A DNA stretch of 64,000 bases, from positions 620,001-684,000 of the forward strand of contig NZ_VIVL01000002.1 of the NCBI RefSeq assembly GCF_007828835.1. The letters run 5' to 3'. This DNA comes from Variovorax beijingensis (GTDB lineage Bacteria; Pseudomonadota; Gammaproteobacteria; Burkholderiales; Burkholderiaceae_C). Below the pieces are notes generated by a model that saw only the letters and a program-made list of their open reading frames with translations, had not been told where the DNA came from and did not search any database. The position numbers were made by a program, and so were the translations under genes. The number at the start of each line of letters is the position of its first letter. The first letter of the stretch is position 1. Positions 37,290 to 45,949 of the stretch are shown in pieces.

Positions 37290-38555
37290 TCAGGCCGCCG
37301 TCATGCGCGCGAGGCGCTCGGAGGCCGGGGGGTGGGAATAGTAGAACTTGACGAACACCGGGTCGGGCGTGAGCGTCGACGCGTTGTCCTGGTAGAGCTT
37401 GAGCAAGGCGGCCGACAGATCGGCACCGCTGGTTTGCGCCACCGCATAGGCATCGGCCTCGAACTCGTGCTTGCGCGACAGGCGTGCGGGCAGCGGCGCG
37501 ACGAAGAAGCCGAACACCGGCACCGCGAGCATGAAGAGCAGCAGCGCGAGTGCATCGTTGGGCGCCGTTGCCGCCATGTTGGGCTGCACGCCGAGCCCCG
37601 TGTAGAACCAGGCCTGGGTCGACACCCAGCCCAGCAGTGCGAAGCCCGCCAGGCTCAGCGCGAACATCGCAACGAGGCGCTTCACGATGTGGCGGTGCTT
37701 GAAGTGGCCGAGTTCGTGCGCGAGCACGGCCTCGACTTCGGCCGCGTCGAGCTGGCGCAGCAGCGTGTCGTAGAACACCACGCGCTTGCTGGCCCCAAAG
37801 CCGGTGAAGTACGCATTGGCGTGGGCACTGCGGGTGCTGCCGTCCATCACGAACAGGCCCTTGGCGGCAAAGCCGCAGCGCTTCATGAGCGCCGTCACGC
37901 GTTCCTTGAGCGTGGGGTCGTCGAGCGGCTTGAACTTGTTGAACAGCGGCGCAATGAAGGTGGGATACACCAGCATCCCCAGCAGGTTGAAGCCCATCCA
38001 CACGGCCCAGGCCCAGAGCCACCAGGTGGTGCCGGCCGCGCCCATGAGCCACAGGATCAGCGCCGCAATCGGCAGCCCGATCGCGGCGCCGAGCGCCGTC
38101 GACTTGAGCGTGTCGGCCAGCCAGAGGCGCAATGTCATCTTGTTGAAGCCGAAGCGCTCCTCGAGCCTGAAGGTCTGCCAGAGCGTGAAGGGCAGTTCGA
38201 GCAGGCCGCCGATGGCCGCAAAGGCTGCCAGCAGCGCCAACTGCTGCACCATGCCGCCGCCGAGCCAGGCCAGCAGCAGCCGGTTGAGCGCGTCGAGCCC
38301 GCCCAGCAGCGTCCAGCCCAGCAGCAGCGCGGTGCTCCACGCCATTTCGACGAGGCCGAAGCGCGCCTTGGCAATGGTGTAGTCGGCCGCCTTCTGGTGG
38401 GCGGCAAGGCTGATGGTGTGTTCGAAAGCCGCCGGCACCGCGCCGCGGTGCCGCGCCACGTGGCGCACCTGCCGCGAGGCGAGCCAGAACTTCACGAGCA
38501 GGCCCGCGACCAGTGCAACGGCGAAGGCAGTGGTGAAGATGAGCGAATAGGACAT
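37290..38555 (-). CDS. M48 (Ste24-like) membrane metalloprotease
   Basis: 421 residues with about seven hydrophobic segments. The zinc motif is [10 protein letters not shown], with the third ligand in [10 protein letters not shown], and the CAAX-protease-type block [21 protein letters not shown] is intact. Related bacterial enzymes take part in membrane-protein quality control. The ATG at 38555 ([15 protein letters not shown]) starts at the first membrane helix; a longer frame upstream overlaps divergent orn and is rejected. Confidence 0.9.
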   Translation of the reverse strand: MSYSLIFTTAFAVALVAGLLVKFWLASRQVRHVARHRGAVPAAFEHTISLAAHQKAADYTIAKARFGLVEMAWSTALLLGWTLLGGLDALNRLLLAWLGGGMVQQLALLAAFAAIGGLLELPFTLWQTFRLEERFGFNKMTLRLWLADTLKSTALGAAIGLPIAALILWLMGAAGTTWWLWAWAVWMGFNLLGMLVYPTFIAPLFNKFKPLDDPTLKERVTALMKRCGFAAKGLFVMDGSTRSAHANAYFTGFGASKRVVFYDTLLRQLDAAEVEAVLAHELGHFKHRHIVKRLVAMFALSLAGFALLGWVSTQAWFYTGLGVQPNMAATAPNDALALLLFMLAVPVFGFFVAPLPARLSRKHEFEADAYAVAQTSGADLSAALLKLYQDNASTLTPDPVFVKFYYSHPPASERLARMTAA

Positions 38556-38613
38556 GACTGGCGAGTTTAGCCCTCGGGTCCGGCCGGCGCAGGCCTTCGA
38601 CGACAATCCAGCC

Positions 38614-39210
38614 ATGTCCGAATCCCTTGACCCCACGACCGTCGCAACCCTCCCTGTCCTCAAGAAAAGCGACCAGAACCTGGTCTGGCTCGACTGCGAA
38701 ATGAGCGGCCTCGACCCCGAAAAAGAGCGCCTGCTCGAGATCGCCGTGGTCGTCACCGGCCCCGACCTCACCCCCCGCATCGACGGCCCCGTGCTGGTCA
38801 TCCACCAGAGCGACGCGGTGCTCGACGCCATGGACGCCTGGAACAAGGGCACGCACGGGCGCAGCGGCCTGATCGACAAGGTGAAGGCCTCCACGCTGGA
38901 CGAAGCCGCCGCCGAGCAGCAGCTGCTGGAATTCGTGGCCCGCTATGTTCCCAGGAGCGGCTCGCCCATGTGCGGCAACACCATCGGGCAGGACCGGCGC
39001 TTCCTGGTCAAGTTCATGCCCAAGCTGGAGGCGTACTTCCACTACCGCAACCTCGATGTCAGCACCTTGAAGGAGCTGGCCAAGCGCTGGAAGCCCTCCG
39101 CCTACAGTGCCTTCAAGAAGCAGCAGGCGCACACCGCGCTGGCCGACGTGCACGAGTCCATCGAGGAGCTCGCGCACTACAGGGAAACCTTTTTGAAATT
39201 GACGGATTAG
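38614..39210 (+). CDS. orn: Oligoribonuclease
   Basis: 198-residue DEDDh 3'-5' exonuclease degrading di- and oligonucleotides, essential in many proteobacteria. [23 protein letters not shown] supplies the first acidic pair, and [14 protein letters not shown] the last His/Asp. The ATG at 38614 (MSESLDPTT) is 25 residues before the catalytic core. It is divergent from the M48 gene (58-base gap). Confidence 0.96.
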   Translation: MSESLDPTTVATLPVLKKSDQNLVWLDCEMSGLDPEKERLLEIAVVVTGPDLTPRIDGPVLVIHQSDAVLDAMDAWNKGTHGRSGLIDKVKASTLDEAAAEQQLLEFVARYVPRSGSPMCGNTIGQDRRFLVKFMPKLEAYFHYRNLDVSTLKELAKRWKPSAYSAFKKQQAHTALADVHESIEELAHYRETFLKLTD

Positions 39211-39443
39211 GTAAAAACCCCGAGTCGTGCCATAATCGACGGCTTCGCTGATCTGGGGGATTTTCCGGTCAGCGTCTCTTGCATCTCCCTATCTTGCACA
39301 CCGCGCCCGATCGCATCCGCTGATCAAAAAGGGCCGCAGCCTCCGGCGGAAGCCAGAAGTTGAATGTCGTTGGATGGTTGATGTTTTTAACCACCAACGG
39401 GGCGCCGCCCACGGCAGCGCTCGCGTTTGAGATTGATATCTAC
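39211..39443 (+). promoter_or_regulatory. Long leader of the RNA helicase gene with a stem-loop
   Basis: This 233-base gap has no gene. CATAAT at 39231-39236 is a possible -10, which would give a leader of about 200 bases. A near-perfect hairpin is formed by 39368-39379 and 39389-39399 (CGTTGG-a-TGGTT with AACCA-CCAACG, 11 pairs, one bulged A, 9-base loop), ending 44 bases before the ATG. Long structured leaders are common in cold-inducible RNA helicase genes. Confidence 0.5.
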
Positions 39444-41357
39444 ATGACCGACGCTTTTGAAGCGCAGGGCGAGTTCGCGCCTGTGCAATCCACCAACAAC
39501 AACGAATTCATCGCCGCCCCGGACACCGTGTCCGAAGCGCCGATCCTCGAGGCGCTCGACGCCGCAGCGCCTGAAGCAGCCGTGGCCGAAGAAGCCCGCG
39601 TGCCCAATGGCTTCATCAAGCTCGGCCTCGCACCCGAACTGATCGCCGCCGTGGCCGACCTTGGCTTCACCCAGCCCACCACCGTGCAGGACAAGGTGAT
39701 CCCGCTCGCGATGGGCGCTGAAGCCGGCCAGGACGGCAAGGCCCGCTTCGTCGACCTGATGGTCTCGAGCCAGACCGGCTCGGGCAAGACCGCCGCCTTC
39801 CTGCTGCCCGTGCTGCACACGCTGCTCAAGCGCCAGGCCGAGGCGGAAGCCGAAGCCAAGGCCGAATTCCAGCGCCTGGCGGCCGAAGCCGCTGCCCGCG
39901 GCGAAGCCGTGCCGAAGAAGCCCAAGCGCAAGGACCCGACCAACGCGCGCCATTTCAAGGCCGCCACACCCGGCGCCCTGATCCTCTGCCCGACGCGCGA
40001 ACTCGCGCAGCAGGTGGCGCACGATGCCATCGAGCTGGTTCGCCATTGCCGCGGCCTGCGCGTGGCCAACGTGGTGGGCGGCATGCCCTACCAGCTGCAG
40101 ATCGCCAAGCTGCAGAACGCCGACCTCGTGGTGGCGACGCCCGGCCGCCTGCTCGACCTGCAGCGCTCGCAGCAACTCAAGCTCGACCAGGTCAAGTTCC
40201 TGGTGGTCGACGAGGCTGACCGCATGCTCGACCTCGGCTTTGCCGACGACCTGGCCGAAGTCAACCAGCTCACCATCGAGCGCCAGCAGACCATGATGTT
40301 CAGCGCCACCTTCGCGCCGCGCATCCAGCAGCTGGCCCAGCGCGTGATGCGCGAGCCGCAGCGCATCACCATCGACAGCCCGCAGGAGAAGCACGCCAAC
40401 ATCAAGCAGTCGCTGTACTGGGCCGACAACAGCCAGCACAAGCGCAAGCTGCTCGACCACTGGCTGCGCGACACCAGCATCAACCAGGCCATCGTGTTCG
40501 CGAGCACGCAGGTCGAGTGCGACGGTCTCGCCAATGACCTGCAGCAAGAAGGCTTCAGTGCCGTCGCGCTGCACGGCGCCCTGAGCCAGGGCCTGCGCAA
40601 CCGCCGCCTGATGGCGCTGCGCCAGGGCCAGGTGCAGATCCTGGTGGCCACCGACGTGGCCGCCCGCGGCATCGACGTGCCCACCATCACCCACGTCTTC
40701 AACTTCGGCCTGCCGATGAAGGCCGAGGACTACACCCACCGCATCGGCCGCACCGGCCGTGCAGGCCGCGACGGCCTGGCCATCACCTTTGCCGAGTTCC
40801 GCGATCGCCGCAAGATCATGGACATCGAGCAATACAGCCGCCAGCAGTTCAAGGCCGAAGTGGTGGCCGGCCTCGAGCCGCAGCAGCGCATGCCGCAATC
40901 GCGTCCGCCGATGGGCGAGTACCGCGGCGGCCGCGGCGACAACCAGTCGCGCGACCGCAAGTTCGGCAATGGCGGCGGCGGTGGTTACCGCGGCGGCAAC
41001 AGCGGCGGCTACGCCGGTGCCAGCGGCTTCAACGACCGCAACGCACGCGGTCCGGCCGCACCGGGTCCGCGCGGCTTCCAGGGCGGCAACAACGCCGGCT
41101 TCGGCGGCGGCCGTGACGATGGCGGCAATGGCGGTGGCTACGGCCGCAAGCCGGGCTGGGGCGACAGCGCCCCGCGCGGCGGCCACGGCCAGGGTCACCA
41201 CGGCGGTGGCCGCGGCGACGGCGGCTTCGCGCCCCGTGAAGGCTTTGCTCCGCGCGAAGGTTTCGCACCGCGCGGCAATGGCGCAGGCCATGGCGGCCCG
41301 GGCAAGGTGTTCGTGCCGCGCGACGCCCAAAAGCGTGCGTTCAAGCCCACGCGCTGA
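39444..41357 (+). CDS. DEAD-box RNA helicase, RhlE type, with Gly-rich tail
   Basis: 637 residues. Helicase motifs in order: Q-motif region FTQPTTVQDKVIPLAM, I SSQTGSGKTAAF, Ia PTRELAQQ, Ib ATPGRLLDL, II DEADRMLDLGF, III FSATF, V ATDVAARGIDVP, VI YTHRIGRTGRAGR. The ~160-residue C-terminal tail is Gly/Arg/Asn-rich, with RGG-like patches and three tandem GFAPRE units, typical of RNA-binding tails in RhlE/RhlB/DeaD-type helicases. The ATG at 39444 (MTDAFEAQGEF) is used; the frame extends to a TTG at 39360 but runs through the leader hairpin. Confidence 0.93.
   Translation: MTDAFEAQGEFAPVQSTNNNEFIAAPDTVSEAPILEALDAAAPEAAVAEEARVPNGFIKLGLAPELIAAVADLGFTQPTTVQDKVIPLAMGAEAGQDGKARFVDLMVSSQTGSGKTAAFLLPVLHTLLKRQAEAEAEAKAEFQRLAAEAAARGEAVPKKPKRKDPTNARHFKAATPGALILCPTRELAQQVAHDAIELVRHCRGLRVANVVGGMPYQLQIAKLQNADLVVATPGRLLDLQRSQQLKLDQVKFLVVDEADRMLDLGFADDLAEVNQLTIERQQTMMFSATFAPRIQQLAQRVMREPQRITIDSPQEKHANIKQSLYWADNSQHKRKLLDHWLRDTSINQAIVFASTQVECDGLANDLQQEGFSAVALHGALSQGLRNRRLMALRQGQVQILVATDVAARGIDVPTITHVFNFGLPMKAEDYTHRIGRTGRAGRDGLAITFAEFRDRRKIMDIEQYSRQQFKAEVVAGLEPQQRMPQSRPPMGEYRGGRGDNQSRDRKFGNGGGGGYRGGNSGGYAGASGFNDRNARGPAAPGPRGFQGGNNAGFGGGRDDGGNGGGYGRKPGWGDSAPRGGHGQGHHGGGRGDGGFAPREGFAPREGFAPRGNGAGHGGPGKVFVPRDAQKRAFKPTR
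41223..41276 (+). repeat. Three tandem 18-bp units encoding GFAPRE/GFAPRG
   Basis: Units at 41223-41240, 41241-41258 and 41259-41276 encode GFAPRE, GFAPRE and GFAPRG in the helicase tail. Codons differ between units, so the repeat is held at protein level rather than being a recent DNA duplication. Confidence 0.8.
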
Positions 41358-41396
41358 TCCATTGCAGGGCGGCCAGCCGGCCGCTCGCCCCAAAGG

Positions 41397-41432
41397 AAAG
41401 CCCGCGCTTCGCAAGAAGCGCGGGCTTTTTTC
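41397..41432 (+). terminator. Intrinsic terminator after the helicase gene
   Basis: A 14-bp stem AAAGCCCGCGCTTC / GAAGCGCGGGCTTT with a GCAA tetraloop and a trailing T-run, 40 bases after the stop. Confidence 0.93.
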
Positions 41433-41471
41433 ATTGCGGGTTTCCGCGGGGAATATGGGCGCGAAACTTGA

Positions 41472-41500
41472 TTGACACATGAATCGATGAAAAGTAATGT
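41472..41500 (+). promoter_or_regulatory. Promoter of the opine-dehydrogenase-family operon
   Basis: A consensus TTGACA -35 (41472-41477) and a TAATGT -10 (41495-41500) with a 17-base spacer, in an AT-richer patch about 70 bases before the first gene and after the helicase terminator. Confidence 0.55.
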
Positions 41501-41571
41501 ATTGAGGCATTGCTTCCCCGCTCCGCACCGCGGCTGCCGGTTCATCGACGTCTGCCTTTCAAAGTTCGAAC

Positions 41572-42645
41572 ATGAAAATTGCGATTCTTGGTGGTGGCCA
41601 CGGCGCCTATGCGGCCGCTGCGGACCTGTCCGAAGCCGGCCATGAGGTGCGCCTGTGGCGCCGCGATGCGGCCGCGCTCCAGCCGGTGGTGCAGGCCGGC
41701 GCCATCACGCTGAAAGACGCCGGCGGCGCGCGCGAGGTGCCGCTGGCGCTGGCCACTGCCGACATCGCCGCGGCGCTCCAGGGCGCCGAGCTGATCGTCA
41801 TTCCCACGCCCGCCATCGCCCAGCACGACATCGCGCTGGCCATGGCGCCGCACCTGGCCGACGGCCAGGTCGTTTTCCTGCCGCCGGGCACCTTCGGCAG
41901 CTATGTGATGGCAAGGACAGTGAAGCAGGCCGGCAGCCGCGCCGACGTGGCCTGGGCCGAGACCGGCACCCTGCCGTACCTCGCGCGCAAGCACGGCGAG
42001 CGCGAGGTGAACGTCACGATCCGCGCCATCCGCCTGCCGACCGGCGTCTACCCGGCGCGCAAGGAGGCCGAGGCCATCGAGCTGATCCGCCGCGCCTACC
42101 CGGCGGTGCATGGCTGCGGCAATGCGCTCTCGGGCGCGCTCATGAACGCCGGCCCCGTCATCCACCCGCCGCTGATGGTGATGAACGCCGCGCCGCTGCA
42201 GCACTTCGAGCGCTGGGACATCCACAACGAAGGCACGCAGCGCGCCGTGCGCGACGTGACCGACCGGCTCGACCAGGAGCGCATGGCCGTGCGCGAAGCC
42301 TTCGGGCAGCGCGCGCCGCACTATCCGCTGGCCGACCACTACAACAACGACCAGTGGATGTACGGCGACGCGCACAAGCAGCTCGTCAAGTCGGGCGACT
42401 GGCGCGAGAACATCGACCTGCACACGCACCGCTACATCACCGAGGACACCGAGCTCGGCCTCGCCTTCCTGGCCTCGGCCGCGCGCCATGCGGGGGTGGA
42501 CGCGCCCATCGCGCACGGCCTGCTGGCGATCGTCGGCGGCTTTCTCGGCCGCGACCTGCGCTACGGTCCGCGCACTTTCGAGAGCCTGGGCCTGGCCGAC
42601 CTGAGCGCGGCGCAGCTCGCGCAGAGGCTGCACGATGGTGAATGA
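41572..42645 (+). CDS. Opine (octopine/nopaline) dehydrogenase family protein
   Basis: 357 residues. The N-terminal Rossmann motif is IAILGGGHGAYAAAADL, and the C-terminal octopine-dehydrogenase domain holds the catalytic His in NAGPVIHPPLMVMNA and further conserved HYNNDQWMYGD and HRYITEDTELGLAFL. Such enzymes reduce or oxidise N-(carboxyalkyl) amino acids with NAD(P). The substrate is unknown; here the gene leads a four-gene catabolic-looking operon (overlaps of 11, 4 and 4 bases). Confidence 0.82.
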   Translation: MKIAILGGGHGAYAAAADLSEAGHEVRLWRRDAAALQPVVQAGAITLKDAGGAREVPLALATADIAAALQGAELIVIPTPAIAQHDIALAMAPHLADGQVVFLPPGTFGSYVMARTVKQAGSRADVAWAETGTLPYLARKHGEREVNVTIRAIRLPTGVYPARKEAEAIELIRRAYPAVHGCGNALSGALMNAGPVIHPPLMVMNAAPLQHFERWDIHNEGTQRAVRDVTDRLDQERMAVREAFGQRAPHYPLADHYNNDQWMYGDAHKQLVKSGDWRENIDLHTHRYITEDTELGLAFLASAARHAGVDAPIAHGLLAIVGGFLGRDLRYGPRTFESLGLADLSAAQLAQRLHDGE

Positions 42646-43642
42646 GCGCATGTCGTTGCCCCGCTTCGCGGCGGTTGGCGCGGGCCGCATGGGGCGCGGC
42701 ATCGCGATCGCCTTCGCCTACGCGGGCCACCGCATCTCGCTGGTCGACCTGCGCCAGCGCAGCGATGCAGCCTGGCAGCGGTTGCAGGACGAAGCGCAGG
42801 CCGAGATCGAAGCCAGCCTCGCAGGCCTGGCGCAGCTCGGCGTAATCGACGCGGCACAGGTGCGGTCGATCGCCGCGCGCGTGGACTTCGTCAGCGCCGC
42901 CGAAGCGCCGCAGGCACTGGCCGCCGCCGAGCTGGTGTTCGAGGGCGTGCCCGAAACCATGGAGGCCAAGCGCGAGGCCTTCGAGCAGCTCAACCGCCAC
43001 TGCCGCGACGACGCCATCCTCACCTCCACCACCAGCAGCATCCTCGTGACGCAGCTGGCGGCGCTGGTGCGGCTGCCCGGGCGCTTCCTGAACATGCACT
43101 GGCTCAATCCGGCCTATGTGATTCCGGTGGTGGAGCTCAGCTGCCACCCGGGCACCGATGCCGCCGTGCTCGCGCGCACCAAGGCGCTGATGGAAGCCAT
43201 CGGCAAGCTGCCCGTGGTCTGCGGCGCGTCGCCCGGGTACATCGTGCCGCGCCTGCAGGCGCTGGTGATGAACGAGGCGGCCCGCATGATCGAGGAGGGC
43301 GCCGCCACCGCCGAGGAAATCGACAAGGCCACGCGCTACGGCCTCGGCCTGCGCTTTGCCGCGCTCGGTGTGGTCGAGTTCATCGACTTCGGCGGCTGCG
43401 ACATCCTGCACCACGCGAGCCGCGAGATGTCGGCCTCGATCGACAAGGGCCGCTACACCGCGCCGGCCATCGTTGATCGCATGGTCGAGGAAGGGCGGCT
43501 CGGCCTGAAGAGCGGCAGCGGCTTCTACGACTACCAGGGCCGCGACATCGCGGCCTACCGGCGCGACGTGCTGTCGCGCACGCTCGGCGAGTTGAAGCAC
43601 GCGGGCCTGTGGCGCGCGCCGGCCAGCGAGACGCTGCCGTGA
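42635..43642 (+). CDS. 3-Hydroxyacyl-CoA dehydrogenase family protein
   Basis: 335 residues with NAD motif VGAGRMGRGIAIAFAYAGH and the active-site region LNMHWLNPAYVIPVVEL (His in place of the usual HFFNP context), then SPGYIVPRLQALVMNEAARM and GLKSGSGFYDY. The altered HWLNP motif suggests a hydroxy-acid or non-standard acyl-CoA substrate. It overlaps the upstream gene by 11 bases. An in-frame ATG at 42650 (MSLPRF) would avoid most of this overlap. Confidence 0.85.
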   Translation: MVNERMSLPRFAAVGAGRMGRGIAIAFAYAGHRISLVDLRQRSDAAWQRLQDEAQAEIEASLAGLAQLGVIDAAQVRSIAARVDFVSAAEAPQALAAAELVFEGVPETMEAKREAFEQLNRHCRDDAILTSTTSSILVTQLAALVRLPGRFLNMHWLNPAYVIPVVELSCHPGTDAAVLARTKALMEAIGKLPVVCGASPGYIVPRLQALVMNEAARMIEEGAATAEEIDKATRYGLGLRFAALGVVEFIDFGGCDILHHASREMSASIDKGRYTAPAIVDRMVEEGRLGLKSGSGFYDYQGRDIAAYRRDVLSRTLGELKHAGLWRAPASETLP

Positions 43643-44442
43643 CCATCCGCCGCGCCTTTGCCGACCTGTCGGTGGGGCAGGTGCACTACGCGGCATGCGG
43701 CGATGCGAGTGCGACGGCCGTGCTGCTGCTGCACCAGTCGCCGCGCAGCTGGGCCGAATACCGCGCGGTGCTTCCGCTGCTCGGCGCGCGGTACCGCGCC
43801 ATTGCCATGGACACCGCGGGCTTCGGCGATTCGGCGGACGGCGGCGTGCCCGCGGGCATCGCGCAGTGGGCGCGCGTGGCCTGCGAGCTGCTCGATTCAC
43901 TCGGCATTGCGCGGGCCGACGTGGTGGGGCACCACACGGGCGGCGTCATCGCGGTCGAACTCGCGGCGGCGTTTCCGGACCGCGTGCGCAGCCTCGTGCT
44001 GTCGTCCACGCCGTACACCGGCGAAGCCTTTCGCATCGCAAGGGCCGAGAGGCCGCCTATCGACGAGGTCGCCCCAAGCGAAGACGGAAGCCATCTCGCC
44101 GCACTCTGGCAAAAGCGCCAGGGCTTTTATCCCGAAGGGCGCCCCGACCTGCTCGAGGCCTTCGTGCGCGATGCATTGAAGGTCGGCCATCGCGTGGAGC
44201 AGGGGCACCGCGCCGTCGCGTCCTACCGTATGGAAGAGCGCATCGGCCGCGTGACGCAGCCCGTGCTCATCGTCCGCGCCACCGCCGATCCGTTTGCCGC
44301 CCCGCATGCAGAGGAGCTGCTCCACCACCTGCCGCAGGCACGCATCGTCGACATCGAAGGCGGCATGGTCCCCTTGCCGGACCAGATGCCTGAAGCCTTC
44401 GCGCAGGCGGTGCTCGACTTTCTTTCGACGCTGCCCTCATGA
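43639..44442 (+). CDS. Alpha/beta-hydrolase-fold protein with altered catalytic triad
   Basis: 267 residues from the GTG at 43639 (overlapping the previous stop as GTGA). The fold is clear: VLLLHQSPRSWAEYRAVLPLL, AMDTAGFGDSA, and the elbow VVGHHTGGVIAVEL (97-102). At the nucleophile position the usual Ser is His99. The acid D217 is kept (RATADPF), but the segment that normally carries the catalytic His reads IEGGMVPLPDQMPEAF, with Met243 there. It may therefore be a non-hydrolytic or unusual lyase-like member. Substrate unknown. Confidence 0.82.
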   Translation: MTIRRAFADLSVGQVHYAACGDASATAVLLLHQSPRSWAEYRAVLPLLGARYRAIAMDTAGFGDSADGGVPAGIAQWARVACELLDSLGIARADVVGHHTGGVIAVELAAAFPDRVRSLVLSSTPYTGEAFRIARAERPPIDEVAPSEDGSHLAALWQKRQGFYPEGRPDLLEAFVRDALKVGHRVEQGHRAVASYRMEERIGRVTQPVLIVRATADPFAAPHAEELLHHLPQARIVDIEGGMVPLPDQMPEAFAQAVLDFLSTLPS

Positions 44443-45317
44443 AAGCCATCCGCATCCACGGCTTCGACGCGGTGCCCGTGCTCGAAGATCTGCCCGACCC
44501 GGCGCCGCGGCCCGGCCGCACCATCGTGCGCATGCAGGCCGCCACCGTCGGCCATATCGACCGCACCGTGTGGCGCGGCAGCTTCCTGCGCCATCCGCCG
44601 CTGCCCTACACGCCCGGCGTGGAAGCCGCAGGCGTCGTCATCGCCAGCGGGCGTTTTGCCGCCGGGCAGCGCGTGTGGCTGCGCGGCAGCGGCCTGGGCA
44701 CGCTGTTCGACGGCACCTGGTGCGAGCAGATCGATGCACCCGACGAAGCGCTCGGCCTGCTGCCCGACGCACTGCCGATGACGGTCGGCGCCGCGTTCTT
44801 CTCGCCCACCACGTCGGCCTGGGTGGCGCTGCATGAAGTCGCGAAGCTGCAGGGCGGCGAGCAGGTGCTGGTCACGGGGGCGAGCGGTGCGGTGGGCTCG
44901 CTCGCCGTGCAGCTGGTGCGCGAGCTTGGCTGCACCGTGAGGGCGGTCGATCCGGACGCCGAAGCCCCGCCGCCCGCGAGTGCGGACCTGTTGATCGACA
45001 CGGTCGGTGGCAGCGTTCTTTCGGCGGCCTTGCCTGCCGTGCGGCCTGGCGGGCGTGCCGTGCTCATCGGCTACACCGCAGGCCCCACGCTGCAGCTGGA
45101 CATTGCGCACTTCCTGCAGCGCGACGTGTCGCTGCTGCCGCTCAACATGTTCAGGCGCGAAGCCGCCGGCCGAGCCGCGGCGCCCGAGCTGCTCGCGCGG
45201 CTGGCCGACGGCCGCCTGCACCTGGAGGTGCGCAGCTTCGCCCTGGCCGATGCCGCCATGGCGCTCGAATGGATCGCGCAGCGCGGCCATCGCGGCCGCG
45301 CAGTGCTGGTGCCCTAG
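44439..45317 (+). CDS. Quinone-oxidoreductase-like MDR enzyme
   Basis: 292 residues, a little shorter than the usual 320-340. MKAIRIHGFDAVPVLEDLP, PYTPGVEAAGVV and the NADP motif VLVTGASGAVGSLAVQLVRE mark a zinc-independent medium-chain reductase. It ends the four-gene operon, and its TAG stop shares a CTAG palindrome with the convergent MarR gene. Likely reduces an enone or quinone; substrate unknown. Confidence 0.85.
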   Translation: MKAIRIHGFDAVPVLEDLPDPAPRPGRTIVRMQAATVGHIDRTVWRGSFLRHPPLPYTPGVEAAGVVIASGRFAAGQRVWLRGSGLGTLFDGTWCEQIDAPDEALGLLPDALPMTVGAAFFSPTTSAWVALHEVAKLQGGEQVLVTGASGAVGSLAVQLVRELGCTVRAVDPDAEAPPPASADLLIDTVGGSVLSAALPAVRPGGRAVLIGYTAGPTLQLDIAHFLQRDVSLLPLNMFRREAAGRAAAPELLARLADGRLHLEVRSFALADAAMALEWIAQRGHRGRAVLVP

Positions 45318-45790
45318 TCTTCCTCCGGCTCCTCGACCGGCACATGCACGTGCAGGTCGATCATCTGCCGCAGGGTCTGCTTCAGTTCTTCGGCGCGTCG
45401 CAGGCCGAAGGGTTCGAGCACGCGCCGCTCGTGGTCGCGCGCGAGTTCCATCAGGTGCTCCACCGCCTTCAAGCCCTTGCGCGTGATGCGCACCAGCGTG
45501 ATGCGGCGATCACTTTCATGGGGCAGCCGCTCGACCTGTCCGCGTGCCTCCATGCGGTCGAGCAGCCGCGTGACGGTCGGCTGCTTGGTCACCGTCACCT
45601 GCGCGAGCTGGCCGATGCTGATCGGCTCGCTGCCCGCGAGCGAGGCCATCACGCGCCACTCGGACACGGAGAAGCCCTGCTGCCGCGCCACCTCGTGGAA
45701 CTCCGAGGAGATCAGCTGGCTGGCCTGCGCCAGCAGTGCCGGCAGGTAGTCGTCGACGAAGCGATGCGTTTCAGGAGAGGGCTCGGCCAT
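45314..45790 (-). CDS. iadR: MarR-family repressor of the catabolic cluster (IadR-like)
   Basis: 158 residues with the winged helix SVSEWRVMASLAGSEPISIGQ-LAQVTVTKQPTVTRLLDRMEARG and basic wing LPHESDRRITLVRITRKG, flanked by dimerisation helices. GAGGT precedes the ATG. It is divergent from iorA across an AT-rich 159-base region, the position expected of a repressor relieved by a pathway aromatic acid. In Variovorax iad loci the MarR regulator binds indole-3-acetate; assignment of that ligand here is by context. Confidence 0.82.
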   Translation of the reverse strand: MAEPSPETHRFVDDYLPALLAQASQLISSEFHEVARQQGFSVSEWRVMASLAGSEPISIGQLAQVTVTKQPTVTRLLDRMEARGQVERLPHESDRRITLVRITRKGLKAVEHLMELARDHERRVLEPFGLRRAEELKQTLRQMIDLHVHVPVEEPEED

Positions 45791-45949
45791 GAAGGCACCT
45801 CACGGCCAAGCGCCTCAAACCGGCCGCGGGCACGCTGTTTGCATGTCTAGGGTAATTCATGATTGTGGATACATTCATTTGTCAACATTATAGAAAGCAC
45901 GGTGCGGCAGCTTGCACGCACCGTCCCACGAGAGAGAACAAGGACCGAC
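45791..45949. promoter_or_regulatory. Divergent control region between marR and iorA
   Basis: A conspicuous AT-rich patch (45849-45895) stands out from the GC-rich surroundings. On the minus strand TTGACA (45885-45880) can drive marR; on the plus strand TTGTGG (45863-45868) and CATTAT (45886-45891), 17 bases apart, can drive iorA. The two promoters overlap. ATTCAT occurs as a direct repeat at 45855 and 45873, and TGTCAACA (45880-45887) is an imperfect dyad. MarR binding here could block both directions. Confidence 0.6.
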
